Part shown: positions 1 to 11,509 of the stretch, piece by piece
How the letters are laid out: each line of letters opens with the position of its first letter
Numbering within the stretch: position 1 is the first letter of the stretch
NCBI RefSeq assembly: GCF_000335475.2
Contig: NZ_ANAH02000008.1
Coordinates: 285,831 to 349,830, forward strand
Length of the DNA stretch: 64,000 bases
Direction of reading: 5' to 3'
Origin: Cystobacter fuscus DSM 2262
GTDB lineage: Bacteria > Myxococcota > Myxococcia > Myxococcales > Myxococcaceae
Program-made: the position numbers and the translations under genes
The notes under the pieces: generated by a model
Database searches by the model: none
Told to the model about the DNA's origin: nothing
What the model saw: the letters and a program-made list of their open reading frames with translations, nothing else

Positions 1-276
1 GAAGAGTTGAACATCGTTGGAGGCCATCTCGCGAAAGACAGAGGCCACTCGCGAGTTGACGATGGGGGCCTGCCCAACTCCGGCGGTGTCGAAGTCCAGC
101 GGCTTCCCGAGGCGCTCAATCGGGACGCACAGTCTCTCTCGAACCTCAACGGGCCGACCATGGCAAAACTCCCAAACGTCATCCAACTCCTGCCCGGTGA
201 GGAGGGTAGGCTCTCCCAGGTACCAGCGCCCCGCCACATCCACGTCAATACCTAGCCGGAAAAAGCGTCGCTCCAT
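1..276 (-). CDS. Imm11 (DUF1629)-like immunity-type protein, C-terminus cut by window edge
   Basis: The first 92 codons are visible; the gene runs off the left edge. It starts with ATG at 276 (MERRFFRLGIDVDVAGRWYL). The layout, an MxRRFF start, a GRWYLG motif, a DDVW turn and a GKPLDFDTAG stretch, resembles the N-terminus of Imm11/DUF1629 proteins, which are abundant in myxobacteria and are predicted immunity proteins of polymorphic toxin systems. No signal peptide is seen, so it should be cytoplasmic. It lies 13 bases downstream of the DUF6483-like gene on the same strand, so the two probably share a transcript. No cognate toxin is visible in the window. Family assignment is from memory of the consensus and is tentative. 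Confidence 0.6.
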   Translation of the reverse strand, partial: MERRFFRLGIDVDVAGRWYLGEPTLLTGQELDDVWEFCHGRPVEVRERLCVPIERLGKPLDFDTAGVGQAPIVNSRVASVFREMASNDVQLF

Positions 277-289
277 GGGTTCAGCACCG

Positions 290-688
290 TCAAAGCGCGG
301 ACAGTCGGTCACTCACCGCCTGGAGGAGCGCTTCACCCTCGGGAGTGGCCTTCTTGGCCTGTGCGTGCCGCGACAACGCGAGCGCATGACCCAGGCGATG
401 TGACACCCCCTCCATGTCCCCACGTTGCTCGAGCAGGTCCGCCTCCGCGCTCAGCAACCGGACCAGGGCCAGGATCTTCTCGGGAGTCCCGAGCAGTTCC
501 GCCACCGACGCCGCATCGAAGGTGATGAGCGTGCGGTACTCCATCCCGAACAGAGACAGGCTCGTCTGCCGCACGAGTTCGAGCGCCTCGTCCGTCTTCT
601 GACCCCTTCCCGCCTTCGCGATGGCCGCCAGCGCGGAGACGAGTTGCTTGATCATTCGCTCGATGTAGTCCTCGCGGATTCCGGCCAT
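290..688 (-). CDS. DUF6483-like helical protein
   Basis: This is a 132-residue, largely helical protein without signal peptide or membrane segment. Its N-terminus (REDYIERMIKQLVSALAAI) resembles the opening of DUF6483 proteins, which begin with a similar YIERMI(E/K)Q helix. The rest (for example AEADLLEQRGDMEGVSHRLG) looks like a TPR-type helical pair. Function is unknown. ATG at 688 is used because the similarity begins there. It is followed after 13 bases by the Imm11-like gene, which suggests co-transcription. It might be a small adaptor of a toxin/immunity locus, but only the proximity says so. Confidence 0.7.
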   Translation of the reverse strand: MAGIREDYIERMIKQLVSALAAIAKAGRGQKTDEALELVRQTSLSLFGMEYRTLITFDAASVAELLGTPEKILALVRLLSAEADLLEQRGDMEGVSHRLGHALALSRHAQAKKATPEGEALLQAVSDRLSAL

Positions 689-853
689 GACCCAATGCTC
701 TCCCCTCCTCGCGAGCAGTTCAATGGCCCTCCCTCCGCCCCTTGCCTCGCTCCGCGGCGCGATCGCGCTTGACGCGGTTCATGCCTCGCGTCCACCTTCC
801 GTGCCCGCGTCCGGTGCGGCGCGGCCCCTTCCTCCTCTGCCCTGGAGACGACA

Positions 854-2554
854 ATGAAGAAGCTCATCAATGATCCCCGCGCCGTCGTGGGGGAGATGCT
901 CGAAGGTCTCGTCTCGCTCCATCCAGGGCTCGCGCTGCTCGAGGGTGAAGCCGTCGTGATGCGCTCCGACCTTCCCGCCGACCCCGCCGCGCGCCAGGTC
1001 GCCGTGCTCTCCGGAGGCGGCAGCGGACACGAGCCCGCCCACGCCGGCTACGTGGGGCCCGGCATGCTGCACGCCGCGGTCGCCGGCGACGTGTTCACCT
1101 CCCCGAGCACCGACTCGGTCCTCGCCGCCATCCGCGCCGTCGCCGGGCCCGCCGGCGCCCTCCTCGTGGTGAAGAACTACACCGGAGACCGGCTCAACTT
1201 CGGCCTCGCCGCCGAGCTGGCCCGCGCCGAGGGCATCCCCACCGAAATCGTCATCGTCTCCGACGACGTCTCCCTGCGTGACACCGTCGAGCCCTCGCGG
1301 CGCCGGGGCATCGCGGGCACCGTGCTCGTGCACAAGGTGGCGGGTGCCGCCTCCGCTTCCGGCGCCTCGCTCGCGCAGGTCGCACGCGAAGCCGCCGCCG
1401 CCGCCAGCGCGCTGGGCACCATGGGCGTGGGCCTCGGCGCCTGCACCGTGCCCGCCGCGGGCCGTCCCGGCTTCTCCCTCGGCGAGGACGAGATCGAGCT
1501 GGGGCTCGGCATCCATGGTGAACAAGGCGTCCGCCGCGTCCCCCTCCAGCCCGCCAATGCCCTGGTGGACACCCTGCTCTCCTCCATCGTCGACGATCAG
1601 CGCCTGGTCGCGGGTGACCGCGTGGTCCTGCTCGTCAACGGGCTGGGCGGCACTCCGGCCCAGGAGCTGGCGATCATCGCCCGCCGCGCCCTGGCCTTCC
1701 TGCGCGAGCGGAGCCTCACCGTGGAGCGGGCCTGGAGCGGCGAGTTCCTCACGGCCCTGGAGATGCCCGGCTGTTCCCTGTCCCTTCTGAAGGTGGACGA
1801 CGAGCGGTTGCACCGGCTCGACGCGGCCACCTCCGCCCCCGCCTGGCCGGGCTCCGGACGGCTCGCTCCCGCGCGCAGGATCGCGCCCGCTCGCACCGTG
1901 CCACACGCCTCCAGTGCCACCGAGTCGCGCCCGGCGGACATGGAGCACGTCCACCAGGCGCTCCTCGCCATCGCCGATGCGTTCGACGCCGCCGAGGCGC
2001 GGCTGACGGAGCTCGACAGCGCGGCGGGGGATGGAGATCTCGGCATCAGCCTCGTGCGGGGCGCGGCGGCGATCCGGGCCCTGCCCCCGTCCTCCTGGAC
2101 GAGCCCCGCGCGGGCCCTGATGGCGCTCAGCGAGGCCCTGCGCCGCGCCATCGGTGGCAGTTCGGGGCCCTTCTACGCCACCGCCCTGCTGCGCGCCTCC
2201 CGTCGGCTGGCGGAGCATCCCCAGCCCGATGCCCGCGCCTGGGCCGAGGCCTTCCAGGCGGGAGTCGAGGCGGTGGCCGAGCTCGGCGGCGCCGGTCCGG
2301 GAGATCGCACGATGATCGATGCCCTGCGCCCCGCCGCGGACATCTTCTCCCGGGAGCTCCAGGCCGGAGGCTCGCCCGCCGAGGCCTGGGCGGAGGCCCT
2401 CCTCGCCGCCGAGCGGGGAACCGAGGCCACGGCGCGGATGAAGCCCCGGCTGGGGCGTGCCAGCTACCTCGGCGAGCGCGCCCTCGGTCTGCCCGACGCG
2501 GGCGCGGAGGCGGTGGTCGTCTGGCTCCGGGTCCTCTCCCGCTTCATCCGGTGA
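854..2554 (+). CDS. ATP-dependent dihydroxyacetone kinase (DhaK-DhaL fusion)
   Basis: This 566-residue enzyme phosphorylates dihydroxyacetone (glycerone) to DHAP with ATP, EC 2.7.1.29, in the cytoplasm. The N-terminal DhaK domain (about 1-325) carries the substrate loop GGGSGHEPAH and the histidine that binds the substrate covalently (GIHGEQG, H221). The C-terminal DhaL domain (about 365-565) carries the Mg-ATP aspartates in SAAGDGDLG and the GGSSGPFY nucleotide loop. The fused order matches the single-chain ATP-using family, not the PEP:PTS-dependent three-subunit system. It starts at ATG 854 behind GGAG. The gene is monocistronic and convergent with the following gene, with only 16 bases between the stops. 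A triose/glyceraldehyde kinase side activity is possible. Confidence 0.93.
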   Translation: MKKLINDPRAVVGEMLEGLVSLHPGLALLEGEAVVMRSDLPADPAARQVAVLSGGGSGHEPAHAGYVGPGMLHAAVAGDVFTSPSTDSVLAAIRAVAGPAGALLVVKNYTGDRLNFGLAAELARAEGIPTEIVIVSDDVSLRDTVEPSRRRGIAGTVLVHKVAGAASASGASLAQVAREAAAAASALGTMGVGLGACTVPAAGRPGFSLGEDEIELGLGIHGEQGVRRVPLQPANALVDTLLSSIVDDQRLVAGDRVVLLVNGLGGTPAQELAIIARRALAFLRERSLTVERAWSGEFLTALEMPGCSLSLLKVDDERLHRLDAATSAPAWPGSGRLAPARRIAPARTVPHASSATESRPADMEHVHQALLAIADAFDAAEARLTELDSAAGDGDLGISLVRGAAAIRALPPSSWTSPARALMALSEALRRAIGGSSGPFYATALLRASRRLAEHPQPDARAWAEAFQAGVEAVAELGGAGPGDRTMIDALRPAADIFSRELQAGGSPAEAWAEALLAAERGTEATARMKPRLGRASYLGERALGLPDAGAEAVVVWLRVLSRFIR

Positions 2555-2570
2555 GGGCGGGCCCGCGCGC

Positions 2571-3140
2571 TCACTCCTGCTTGCCGGACTCCTCGCGCTC
2601 CTCGCGGTAGATCTCCGCGAGCGCGTGGGCCCGTTCGATCTCATCCCGGGCCGCGTCCACCGCGAGCACCTTCTCGAAGCGCTCCACCCGCTCGCGCAGG
2701 GCGCTGGACACCAGTCCGCCCACGGCGAGCCGCGCGGAGGCGCTTTCCCGCTCGGTGCGCAGCTCGGCCACCCGGTTGCCCAGGTCCGCGGCGGCCTCCA
2801 GCAGCAACTGGCCGTCCTGCTCGGCCCGGAGGAGCGACTCGCGCGTGGTGTTCAGCAGGGACTCGGCCTGGACGCGATCGCGCTCGAGCGTCTGGGAGAT
2901 CTTCGCGTCCCCCTGGGTGTCCGCGACGGCCTTGCGCCGGACGAGTTCCTCCAGCCGCCGGGCATAGCGCTCCTGGGAGCGGGACAGCTCGCCCTTGAGG
3001 GCCAGCAGCGTGGCGGCCGACTTGCGCACCTCCGCGCCCTGCCGCTCCAGATCCTCGATGAGCTGATCGAAGGCCGCGAGGGGATCCACCCCGCGCGCGG
3101 GCTTCTTGGGAGTCTTCTTGCGCAACCAGTCGAAGAACAT
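2571..3140 (-). CDS. Coiled-coil protein, PspA/IM30-like
   Basis: This is a 189-residue, almost entirely alpha-helical, charged protein with heptad-like patterning from about residue 20 to 185. It starts MFFDWLRKK, a short amphipathic N-terminus like that of PspA/Vipp1 proteins, and has no transmembrane segment. PspA relatives bind stressed membranes, but similarity here is only in helix content and length, so the label is tentative. It is the last gene of an operon with the VWA protein (14-base gap) and the MoxR ATPase, which suggests it is a partner or substrate of that pair. The ATG at 3140 was preferred over longer in-frame extensions because those overlap the VWA gene. Confidence 0.75.
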   Translation of the reverse strand: MFFDWLRKKTPKKPARGVDPLAAFDQLIEDLERQGAEVRKSAATLLALKGELSRSQERYARRLEELVRRKAVADTQGDAKISQTLERDRVQAESLLNTTRESLLRAEQDGQLLLEAAADLGNRVAELRTERESASARLAVGGLVSSALRERVERFEKVLAVDAARDEIERAHALAEIYREEREESGKQE

Positions 3141-3154
3141 GGCCGGGGCACAGC

Positions 3155-5458
3155 CTAGCCCAAGGGACGGCAGAGCAGGCGCACGCGGGCGAGGCGCTCG
3201 TGCACCTCTGGACTTCCGGTGGCGAGCGTCGCGAGGTAGCGCGCGGGGGTGAGTTGGTACACGCCCAGCAGGTGGCGCAGGAGCGCGAGTGCCTCGGTGG
3301 CGCGGCGATCGGCAGGGGCGAGCGCGGAGGCCTCCACGAGCGCGTCGAGGATGTCCGCCACGCGAGCGACCACCTCGGGGTCGGGGACTTCCGGGGCCTG
3401 CTGTCGCGAGAGCGCCTCGGACGCGGGGAAGAGCGCGTCGAAGGACGCCTCGGATACGAGGGGCGCGGCGGGGGCGGAGCGTCCGGCGGCGAGCGCCTCG
3501 AGCGCGGCCAGTTGGGGGCCGAGGGCCTCGAGCGCCTCGGGGGTGACGGGCACGTCGCGGGGGAGCAAGGTGCGCCAGGGGCTGTCGAACTCGGTGCGCG
3601 CCCACTGGATCTCCCGATCGGACAGGTGGTGGTAGAAGGCGCGGCCTCCGCGGGCGCTCTGTTCCTGGACGAGCGACTTGAGGTCCGGGTTCTCCTCGCC
3701 GAGCGACACGAAGCTCAGCGCGATGTCCAGCGAGTCCATGGGCGCGCGGGTGCGGCGGATGAGCTCCAGATCGACGCGATCCTCGCCGTCGGTGATGATC
3801 ACCACGGTGGCGCGCGCGAGGTAGGGATCCCGGCCGCGCGCGGCGCGGATGGAGTCGAAGGCGGACATGAGCGCCAGGGTGATGTCCGTCTGGCCCTCGG
3901 CGGGAGAGTGGCGGAAGAGCTTTTCGATCTGCCGGGTGGCCTCGCGGGCCGTGTCCACGCGGGACAGCTCGGTGGGGATGTCGTTGAAGAAGGAGAAGTA
4001 GAGCGGATCGAAGGGCAGGCCCTGGCGCGCCTTGACGCGCAGGTTGTTGAGCTCGGCGATGATGAGGGCGTCGCGGAAGCGAGCACGGGCGCCGTGCATG
4101 GAGCCCGAGGCGTCACACACGTAGACGCGCACCGCGGTGCGCTTCTTCTTCCTGGGCTCGGGGGGCGGCTCGTCCTCGAGGTAGGCGCGCACCATCTGGC
4201 GGTGGGAGGCCAGGTCGTACAGGAGCATGCGTGGATCGGAGAGGACGAAGTTGTGCACGTCGTGCAGCCCGCCCGTGCGCTCGAACGTCATGTTCTGGGT
4301 GGGATGGGGCACGAGCCGGGGCACCGGGCGCACCTTGCGGGTGTTCACCTCGACGACCTCGTCGGACAGCACGTCCTCCACGTCGAAGTAGCGGGCGCAG
4401 CCGGCCGCCAGCTCGAACGCGGCGCGCTGCTCGGGACGCAGGGAGAAGGCCAGGTCCGCGAGCAGCTCGTCCGCGGACGAGTCCTCCGGACGCTGCCCCT
4501 CCGCCTTGCCGGCCCTGGCGGGAGGCTGGTCCTCGCCGAACCAGCGCCGCAGCTCATCGCGCTCGGCGGACTCCAGCAGGGCCCGCATCGACTCACGTGG
4601 GGGCATGAGCCGGGTGAGCGCCGCCCGGGCCGCCGCGGCGAGCTGGGGCTGCTCGGCCTCCACCGCGCGCTCGTAGAGGCCCCGAAGCGAGCGCCAGGCC
4701 AGATGGGGCTCGCGCACCGCGGACTGGCGCACCTTCTCGACCAGGTCCTCGATCGAGCGTGTCGGGGGCGTGTCCCGGACGCGCTCGCGGGCCTGGGCCA
4801 CTTCATGGCGCAGGGCCACGCCGCGCTCGCGGTCATGCTCCATGCCGATGCGCAGCAACAGCTCGTGGGCCATGTCCAGATCCCTCTGCTTCTGCACCAC
4901 GTCGTCCACGGTGGTGCGGGCCCGCTGGGCAAGGAACTCGGCCACGGCCATGCGCGCCCGGCTCGGCGCGCGCTGGGCATTCCAGGAGGGGCCGGTCCGC
5001 GGGAAGAGCTGCACCTCGCCCGAGTCCGGAGTCGGAGCCGAGGGCGACAGGAAGAGATCCGCCACCCGCAGCACCCGCACGAGCCGGACGAAGCCCCGCT
5101 CCAGCGTCGTGCGAGCCCCCGGGGGCGTGCGGCCCGCGTGGTGCATCTTGTGCACGGCCTCCAGGGTGCGCTCGAACTCCTCCAGCGCCTCGTGCGCGCG
5201 CTCCTTCAACCCCTTGGCCAGCTCGCCCACCCGGCCCTTCTTCACGCCCAGCTCGAGCAGCAGGCGCGCGTCCGCGAGGGTATGCACCCCCACCCGTTCC
5301 AGGGCCCGGTCGAGCGCCGTCACGGTGGGCAGGGACAGGTCCACCTCGGCCGGGGCGGTCATTCCCCGCCACCAGGAGCGCATGCCCTCGCCCTGGGACG
5401 GGCGCTCCTGGAGCGCATCCAACTGAAGTCGCAGATGCGCGAGCCGCGAGCCGAGCAC
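3155..5458 (-). CDS. VWA-domain protein, partner of MoxR ATPase (ViaA-like role)
   Basis: This is a 767-residue cytoplasmic protein. The N-terminal 430 residues are helical and unassigned. A von Willebrand A domain follows at about 440-640 with an intact metal site: DASGSM at 449-454, and ITDGEDR later in the fold. No signal peptide or membrane helix is seen. The start is GTG at 5458 with GGAGGGG about 7 bases upstream. It lies 14 bases after the MoxR gene. MoxR-VWA pairs (for example RavA-ViaA) act as chaperone-like systems for maturing complexes or for membrane stress, so the same kind of role is inferred. The protein is much longer than ViaA (about 480 residues). Confidence 0.85.
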   Translation of the reverse strand: MLGSRLAHLRLQLDALQERPSQGEGMRSWWRGMTAPAEVDLSLPTVTALDRALERVGVHTLADARLLLELGVKKGRVGELAKGLKERAHEALEEFERTLEAVHKMHHAGRTPPGARTTLERGFVRLVRVLRVADLFLSPSAPTPDSGEVQLFPRTGPSWNAQRAPSRARMAVAEFLAQRARTTVDDVVQKQRDLDMAHELLLRIGMEHDRERGVALRHEVAQARERVRDTPPTRSIEDLVEKVRQSAVREPHLAWRSLRGLYERAVEAEQPQLAAAARAALTRLMPPRESMRALLESAERDELRRWFGEDQPPARAGKAEGQRPEDSSADELLADLAFSLRPEQRAAFELAAGCARYFDVEDVLSDEVVEVNTRKVRPVPRLVPHPTQNMTFERTGGLHDVHNFVLSDPRMLLYDLASHRQMVRAYLEDEPPPEPRKKKRTAVRVYVCDASGSMHGARARFRDALIIAELNNLRVKARQGLPFDPLYFSFFNDIPTELSRVDTAREATRQIEKLFRHSPAEGQTDITLALMSAFDSIRAARGRDPYLARATVVIITDGEDRVDLELIRRTRAPMDSLDIALSFVSLGEENPDLKSLVQEQSARGGRAFYHHLSDREIQWARTEFDSPWRTLLPRDVPVTPEALEALGPQLAALEALAAGRSAPAAPLVSEASFDALFPASEALSRQQAPEVPDPEVVARVADILDALVEASALAPADRRATEALALLRHLLGVYQLTPARYLATLATGSPEVHERLARVRLLCRPLG

Positions 5459-5472
5459 GCGTCAGCCCCTCC

Positions 5473-8037
5473 TCACAACGACGCCCGCAGCTCCAGCAAC
5501 TGCTTGCTGAAGCGGGAGAAGTCATCGTCGATGCCGAGCAGCACGCCGTTCAGCTTGCGCGCGCTCTCGCCCAGCTCCCCGGGCATGCCCATCAGCACGC
5601 CGAGCATCCCCTTGAGGCGCACCAGCTCGCCCTCCTTCAGGGCGAGCATCGGGAAGCGGCTGCGCACCAGGCGATCGAAGATCTGATCCGCGGCCGCCCG
5701 GGTCTGCGCGCTCTGGGGCGCGGGCAGCGTGGTGAGCAACTGGGTGAGCCAGCCGCGCAGGTACTTGAGGCGCACCTGCACGAAGGACAGCTCCACCCGG
5801 GCCACGGCGTCCCGGATGACATCGGAGAGGAAGAACGCGGTGGAGGGAGGACGGGCGAAGGCGAGCTGTCCCTCCAGGCCGAGCAACGCGGAGAACTCTC
5901 CGTCCCGCATCAGGGCGGAGAAGGAGCCCCGGTAGAAGTTGTAGGCCTCGCCATTGATGGCGGCCTGCGGAGCGGACGGAGGGCTCGCCACCTCGCGGCC
6001 GATTCCCTGGACGTACTCGCGCAGACGGGCCTCGAGGATGTCGCGGCACTCGACGAACACGGGCTCGGGGGCCAGGCCCTCGCGCCGCAGGTTTTCCGCC
6101 ACCACCTGCACCGTGCGCGACAAGTGGTCGATGCGCTCGATGGGCACGGTGCCGAGCACGTCCCGGGCATAGTCGAAGCCGAGCGGTTCCAGCAGTTGCT
6201 GCTTGAGGCCGCGCTGGGAGGGATCCAACCGGCACAGGGAGTGCTCGAGCTGGGCGAGCCGACGCGAGTCCGCGGAGAGCGCATCGAGCGGCTCCTTGCG
6301 GCCCCGAGGGCCCGGGAAGACGCGCTCCGCGCGCTGACGGAACGCGGCCACGGCACGCCGCCGTGTCTCGGCCTCCGCGGTCCTCAAGTGAGGGACCGCG
6401 CCCGAGGAGGACTCGGCGAGCAGCGCCAGGAGCTCGCCCACCTGGCCCAGCTCGTCGGCGAGGTTGTCCGCGAGCCCGACGAGCGGATCCAGGGACACCG
6501 ACTCGTCGAAGGCGAGGCTCTCGGCCTGGAGCGCCATGAGCTCGAGCGCCTGGAGACTGAAGCGGTGGATCGCATCGCACACGGCCGGCATCCGTGGGGT
6601 CAGCTCGGGGACGTGGCGACACAGGGAGAGCGCTTCCAGGATCGCGGAGAACAAGGCCCCGCCCGCGCGCGGCTCGCTGCCCTCGATGGGCCCGCGCGAC
6701 AGCCGCTGCTCCACACTCGCGAGCAGGCCGCGCGCGGCGGCCAGGAGGGCCACCCGGTTGTCGGCGTGGCGGGGGCCGGGTACGAGCTTGCCATGCAGCC
6801 TGCGCGCCGTGGAGACCGCGATTCCCGGTTGGAAGCCGCGCTCCCGGGCGAGCGCCTCGACGGTCTTGAGCTCCTCGGCGGCGCCGAGCGTCGCGGCCTC
6901 GCGCTCCGGGCCCGCGCCCAGCTCCGCGCGCACCTTGGCCAGAGCGGCATCGAAGGCCTTCTGCTCGATGCGGACGATCTCCAGTTGCGCGCGCTCGCGC
7001 GGATCCACGGCCACCTTGAGGAGCGCCTCGGACTCCTCGGCGGGAGGCCCTCCGAGCAGGAAGAACCAGCGCAGAGCATCCAGGTCCTCGACGGTGGCCT
7101 CGAGGGGGCGATCCGGACGGCGGTAGAGCTGGTCCCGCACCACGGCGGCCTTGAGGGCCCACAAGGCCTTCACCACGGAGCGCTGGGAGAAGTACTTGGT
7201 GGGCACGTAGTCGGGCAGCTTGGACACCTGGGCCGTGAGCGCGCGCTCCAGCTCATCGGTGAGCAGCTCGATGGCCTCGAGCAGGGTGTTGGAGACCGAC
7301 ACCCGCTCCACGGCCTTCTGGAGCACGTCGAGTTGCTGAAGGGTGAGCACGGCGCGCAGATCCGGCCGCAGGCCATGGGCGAAGCGGTGCAGCATGGCGG
7401 AGCGGCTGGCGGGCCGGGCAAAGCTCTTCGGCACGAAGGAGATGAAGCTCAGGCGATCGGCGAAGGCGAGCAGCAGTTCGGGCGAGCGCGCCAGCACCTC
7501 GGAGAGGTAGCGGTTGCTCGTCATGATGGCGCACTCGATGCGGCCGCTCGTCACCCGGCGCCCGTGCTTGAGTTCGCGCTCGTGCAGGACGTTGAGGATG
7601 GAGCGCAGCAGCATGTCGCGCCCGTCGAACACCTCGTCGAGGAAGGCGTGGGTGGCGCCCAGCATGCCGTCCTCGGTGAGGTACTCGGTCCGGCCCGTCT
7701 CGGTGAGCACCTTGAAGTCCACCGGGCCGATGAGATCCGTCTGGACGGTGGACTCGGCGAGCTGCTTGGCGAAGAGCGAGGGCTGTCCGCTCTGCTCGTC
7801 CACGATGCGGCCGAGCACCGCGGAGGCGATGGCGCTCTTGGCGGTTCCCGGGGGGCCGACCACGAGCACGTGCTCGCGGCAGAGCAGCGCCAGCTCGATC
7901 TGGGTGAAGAGGGTCTCGCGCTCCAGGTAGGCCTCGCGCAGCTCCTGGAAGAAGCGGCGGAAGGACTGCGCGGCCTGGGCGGAGACGGGCGTGGGGGTAT
8001 GGATCACGGTGATTCCACGAGGGACGAGAGGCCGCAT
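5473..8037 (-). CDS. MoxR-family AAA+ ATPase (RavA-like)
   Basis: The first gene of a three-gene operon encodes an 854-residue protein. An AAA+ MoxR core occupies about 25-350: Walker A GPPGTAKS at 61-68, Walker B around LDEV (133-136), a sensor 1 stretch IMTSNRYLS, and the DEVFDGRDMLLRSILNVLHE segment typical of MoxR proteins. A long helical C-terminal half (about 350-854) has no recognised domain. The start is ATG at 8037, because GGGGGGA precedes it and the MoxR fold begins just after; an upstream in-frame extension would run into the dnaK terminator. It probably remodels a client together with the downstream VWA protein. The family is clear; the client is unknown. Confidence 0.9.
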   Translation of the reverse strand: MRPLVPRGITVIHTPTPVSAQAAQSFRRFFQELREAYLERETLFTQIELALLCREHVLVVGPPGTAKSAIASAVLGRIVDEQSGQPSLFAKQLAESTVQTDLIGPVDFKVLTETGRTEYLTEDGMLGATHAFLDEVFDGRDMLLRSILNVLHERELKHGRRVTSGRIECAIMTSNRYLSEVLARSPELLLAFADRLSFISFVPKSFARPASRSAMLHRFAHGLRPDLRAVLTLQQLDVLQKAVERVSVSNTLLEAIELLTDELERALTAQVSKLPDYVPTKYFSQRSVVKALWALKAAVVRDQLYRRPDRPLEATVEDLDALRWFFLLGGPPAEESEALLKVAVDPRERAQLEIVRIEQKAFDAALAKVRAELGAGPEREAATLGAAEELKTVEALARERGFQPGIAVSTARRLHGKLVPGPRHADNRVALLAAARGLLASVEQRLSRGPIEGSEPRAGGALFSAILEALSLCRHVPELTPRMPAVCDAIHRFSLQALELMALQAESLAFDESVSLDPLVGLADNLADELGQVGELLALLAESSSGAVPHLRTAEAETRRRAVAAFRQRAERVFPGPRGRKEPLDALSADSRRLAQLEHSLCRLDPSQRGLKQQLLEPLGFDYARDVLGTVPIERIDHLSRTVQVVAENLRREGLAPEPVFVECRDILEARLREYVQGIGREVASPPSAPQAAINGEAYNFYRGSFSALMRDGEFSALLGLEGQLAFARPPSTAFFLSDVIRDAVARVELSFVQVRLKYLRGWLTQLLTTLPAPQSAQTRAAADQIFDRLVRSRFPMLALKEGELVRLKGMLGVLMGMPGELGESARKLNGVLLGIDDDFSRFSKQLLELRASL

Positions 8038-8061
8038 CGTATCCCCCCGGGCCCTGGCAAC

Positions 8062-8106
8062 AAAAGCCGAGGGCCGGCCCCCTCGTGGGAGGAGCACCGG
8101 CCCTCG
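8062..8106 (-). terminator. Rho-independent terminator after dnaK
   Basis: On the minus strand a perfect 10-bp stem (CGAGGGCCGG with CCGGCCCTCG, loop about 19 bases) is followed by GCTTTTG. It lies 20 bases after the dnaK stop and just upstream of the MoxR start, and so separates the two transcripts. Confidence 0.75.
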
Positions 8107-8125
8107 TGGACTTCAACTCACCGCA

Positions 8126-10045
<1,920 letters not shown>

Positions 10046-10114
10046 GGTGTACAACCTCCGGAAATAACTGGGAAAATTACCGCGAAAGGCGGGAGTGCTT
10101 CCGTCGTGTGACCA

Positions 10115-10141
10115 ACGTAACCACCCACCCCGGGGTGTCAA
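10115..10141 (-). promoter_or_regulatory. Candidate housekeeping promoter of dnaK
   Basis: On the minus strand a consensus TTGACA (10141-10136) is followed after 15 bases by TTACGT, about 70 bases upstream of the dnaK start. The -35 is perfect and the -10 is weak. No heat-shock-type (CTTGAAA/CCCCAT) signature was recognised. Confidence 0.35.
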
Positions 10142-10394
10142 ACCGAGTGCTTCCCGGGTGACGAACCAGCCACGACCGGGTGCCAGGTGCGTAAACCATT
10201 CTCCACTTCCGCCACCCGCGGGTACCAATCCGCCGGATGGCGCCGGCTCGAGCCCGTGCCACAACCCCTTGGAACTCCTGGGAAAAGGACAGGTAACGCC
10301 TCGCGTCAGCCGCTGGCGGAGAACGTGCACAGACTCAGGGGAGCTCGCCGCGAGGTCGCGGTGGGCACCTGATTTCTTCGTGGAGGCAGCACCC

Positions 10395-11486
10395 ATGATG
10401 GTTCAGCCCCTGCGGTCCGTCGAAGCGCGCTCCAACCCGTCCGTCCTCGGGGCGCCCGAGCATCGACTCGCGGTCCTGCTGAATGCCAACGCCCGCCAGG
10501 TGGACGCCCGGCTGGTGAAGTTCCTGTCGCACGTGGTCCCGGAGCAGGATCTCTTCCTGTCGCGCTCGGAGCTGGACTGCCGGCGCATCGTCCAGACGAT
10601 CCTGGAGCGCGACTATCCGGTGGTGATGACGGGAGGAGGTGACGGGACGTTCCTGGGCGTGGTGAACGAGATGTTCCGTCAGTTGGAGCCGCGCGGCCGG
10701 TTCGCCGGCAAGCAGGCGCCCCGTCTGGGCGTGCTCAAGCTGGGCACGGGCAACGGACTGGCCTCGTACGTGAACTCCAATGGGGGCATGGAGGGCATCC
10801 TCCAGGACGTGACCCGAGCGCGTGCCGGCAAGGTGTCCGACCAGCGGAGCATGGAGCTGCTGATGGTGGACGGCACGCGCACGCCCTTCGCGGGCCTGGG
10901 CGTGGATGGGAAGCTGCTCAACGACTACCTCTGGGTGAAGGATCACCTGGGCCGGGGCCTGCTCAAGAAGCTCCTGTCGGGGCCAGGCGGCTACTTCTCG
11001 GCGGTGGCCTTCAAGACGGTGCCGCACTACCTGACGAATCCGACGCGGGTGGAGTGTGAGGTCACCAATGGCCAGGCCGGCCCGGCGTACCGCGTGGGCC
11101 CGGATGGCAGGCCCGTGGGCGAGCCCTTCGCCCCCGGGGCGAGGCTCTTCAAGGGCGAACTCATCATGGCGGCGGCGGCGACGATGCCCTACTACGGCTA
11201 CGGCTTCCGCATGTTCCCCTTCGCGGGACAGCGCCCGGGGATGATGCAGTTGCGCCTGGGCCAGTTGAACCCGCCCCACGTGCTGGCGAACCTTCCGAAG
11301 CTCTGGGCGGGCCGCTGGTTCCCCGAGGGCCTTCATGACTTCTACGCGCGCGAGGTGCACCTGCGCTTCAGCAGGCCGATGCCGTTCCAGATCGGTGGAG
11401 ACGCGGCGGGCTACCGGCGGGAAGTGACGCTCGGGATGGCGGCCGAGTCCGTGGAACTGCTGGACTTCCTGCCCTCGGTGCAGTGA
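10395..11486 (+). CDS. Diacylglycerol/lipid kinase family protein
   Basis: A 363-residue cytoplasmic protein of the DAGK/YegS catalytic family, which transfers phosphate from ATP (or NTP) to a lipid hydroxyl. The nucleotide-binding motif GGGDGTF is at about 80, followed by [10 protein letters not shown], the second conserved loop of the family. It is longer than typical YegS (about 300), with insertions around 240-270. The start is ATG 10395 behind GGAGG; a second ATG follows immediately. The lipid substrate (diacylglycerol, sphingosine-like or other) cannot be told from sequence. It is monocistronic and convergent with the next gene across a hairpin. Confidence 0.88.
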   Translation: MMVQPLRSVEARSNPSVLGAPEHRLAVLLNANARQVDARLVKFLSHVVPEQDLFLSRSELDCRRIVQTILERDYPVVMTGGGDGTFLGVVNEMFRQLEPRGRFAGKQAPRLGVLKLGTGNGLASYVNSNGGMEGILQDVTRARAGKVSDQRSMELLMVDGTRTPFAGLGVDGKLLNDYLWVKDHLGRGLLKKLLSGPGGYFSAVAFKTVPHYLTNPTRVECEVTNGQAGPAYRVGPDGRPVGEPFAPGARLFKGELIMAAAATMPYYGYGFRMFPFAGQRPGMMQLRLGQLNPPHVLANLPKLWAGRWFPEGLHDFYAREVHLRFSRPMPFQIGGDAAGYRREVTLGMAAESVELLDFLPSVQ

Positions 11487-11509
11487 TCCGGGGGCAGTGA
11501 ACGCGGGAC

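Noticed and set aside
779..2644. A 621-codon minus-strand open frame
   Set aside because: It is antisense to the dihydroxyacetone kinase, Gly/Ala/Arg-rich and without similarity.
10046..10396. N-terminal extension of dnaK to an upstream ATG
   Set aside because: The Hsp70 family begins at GKIIGIDLG; a GTG with GGAGG sits exactly there.
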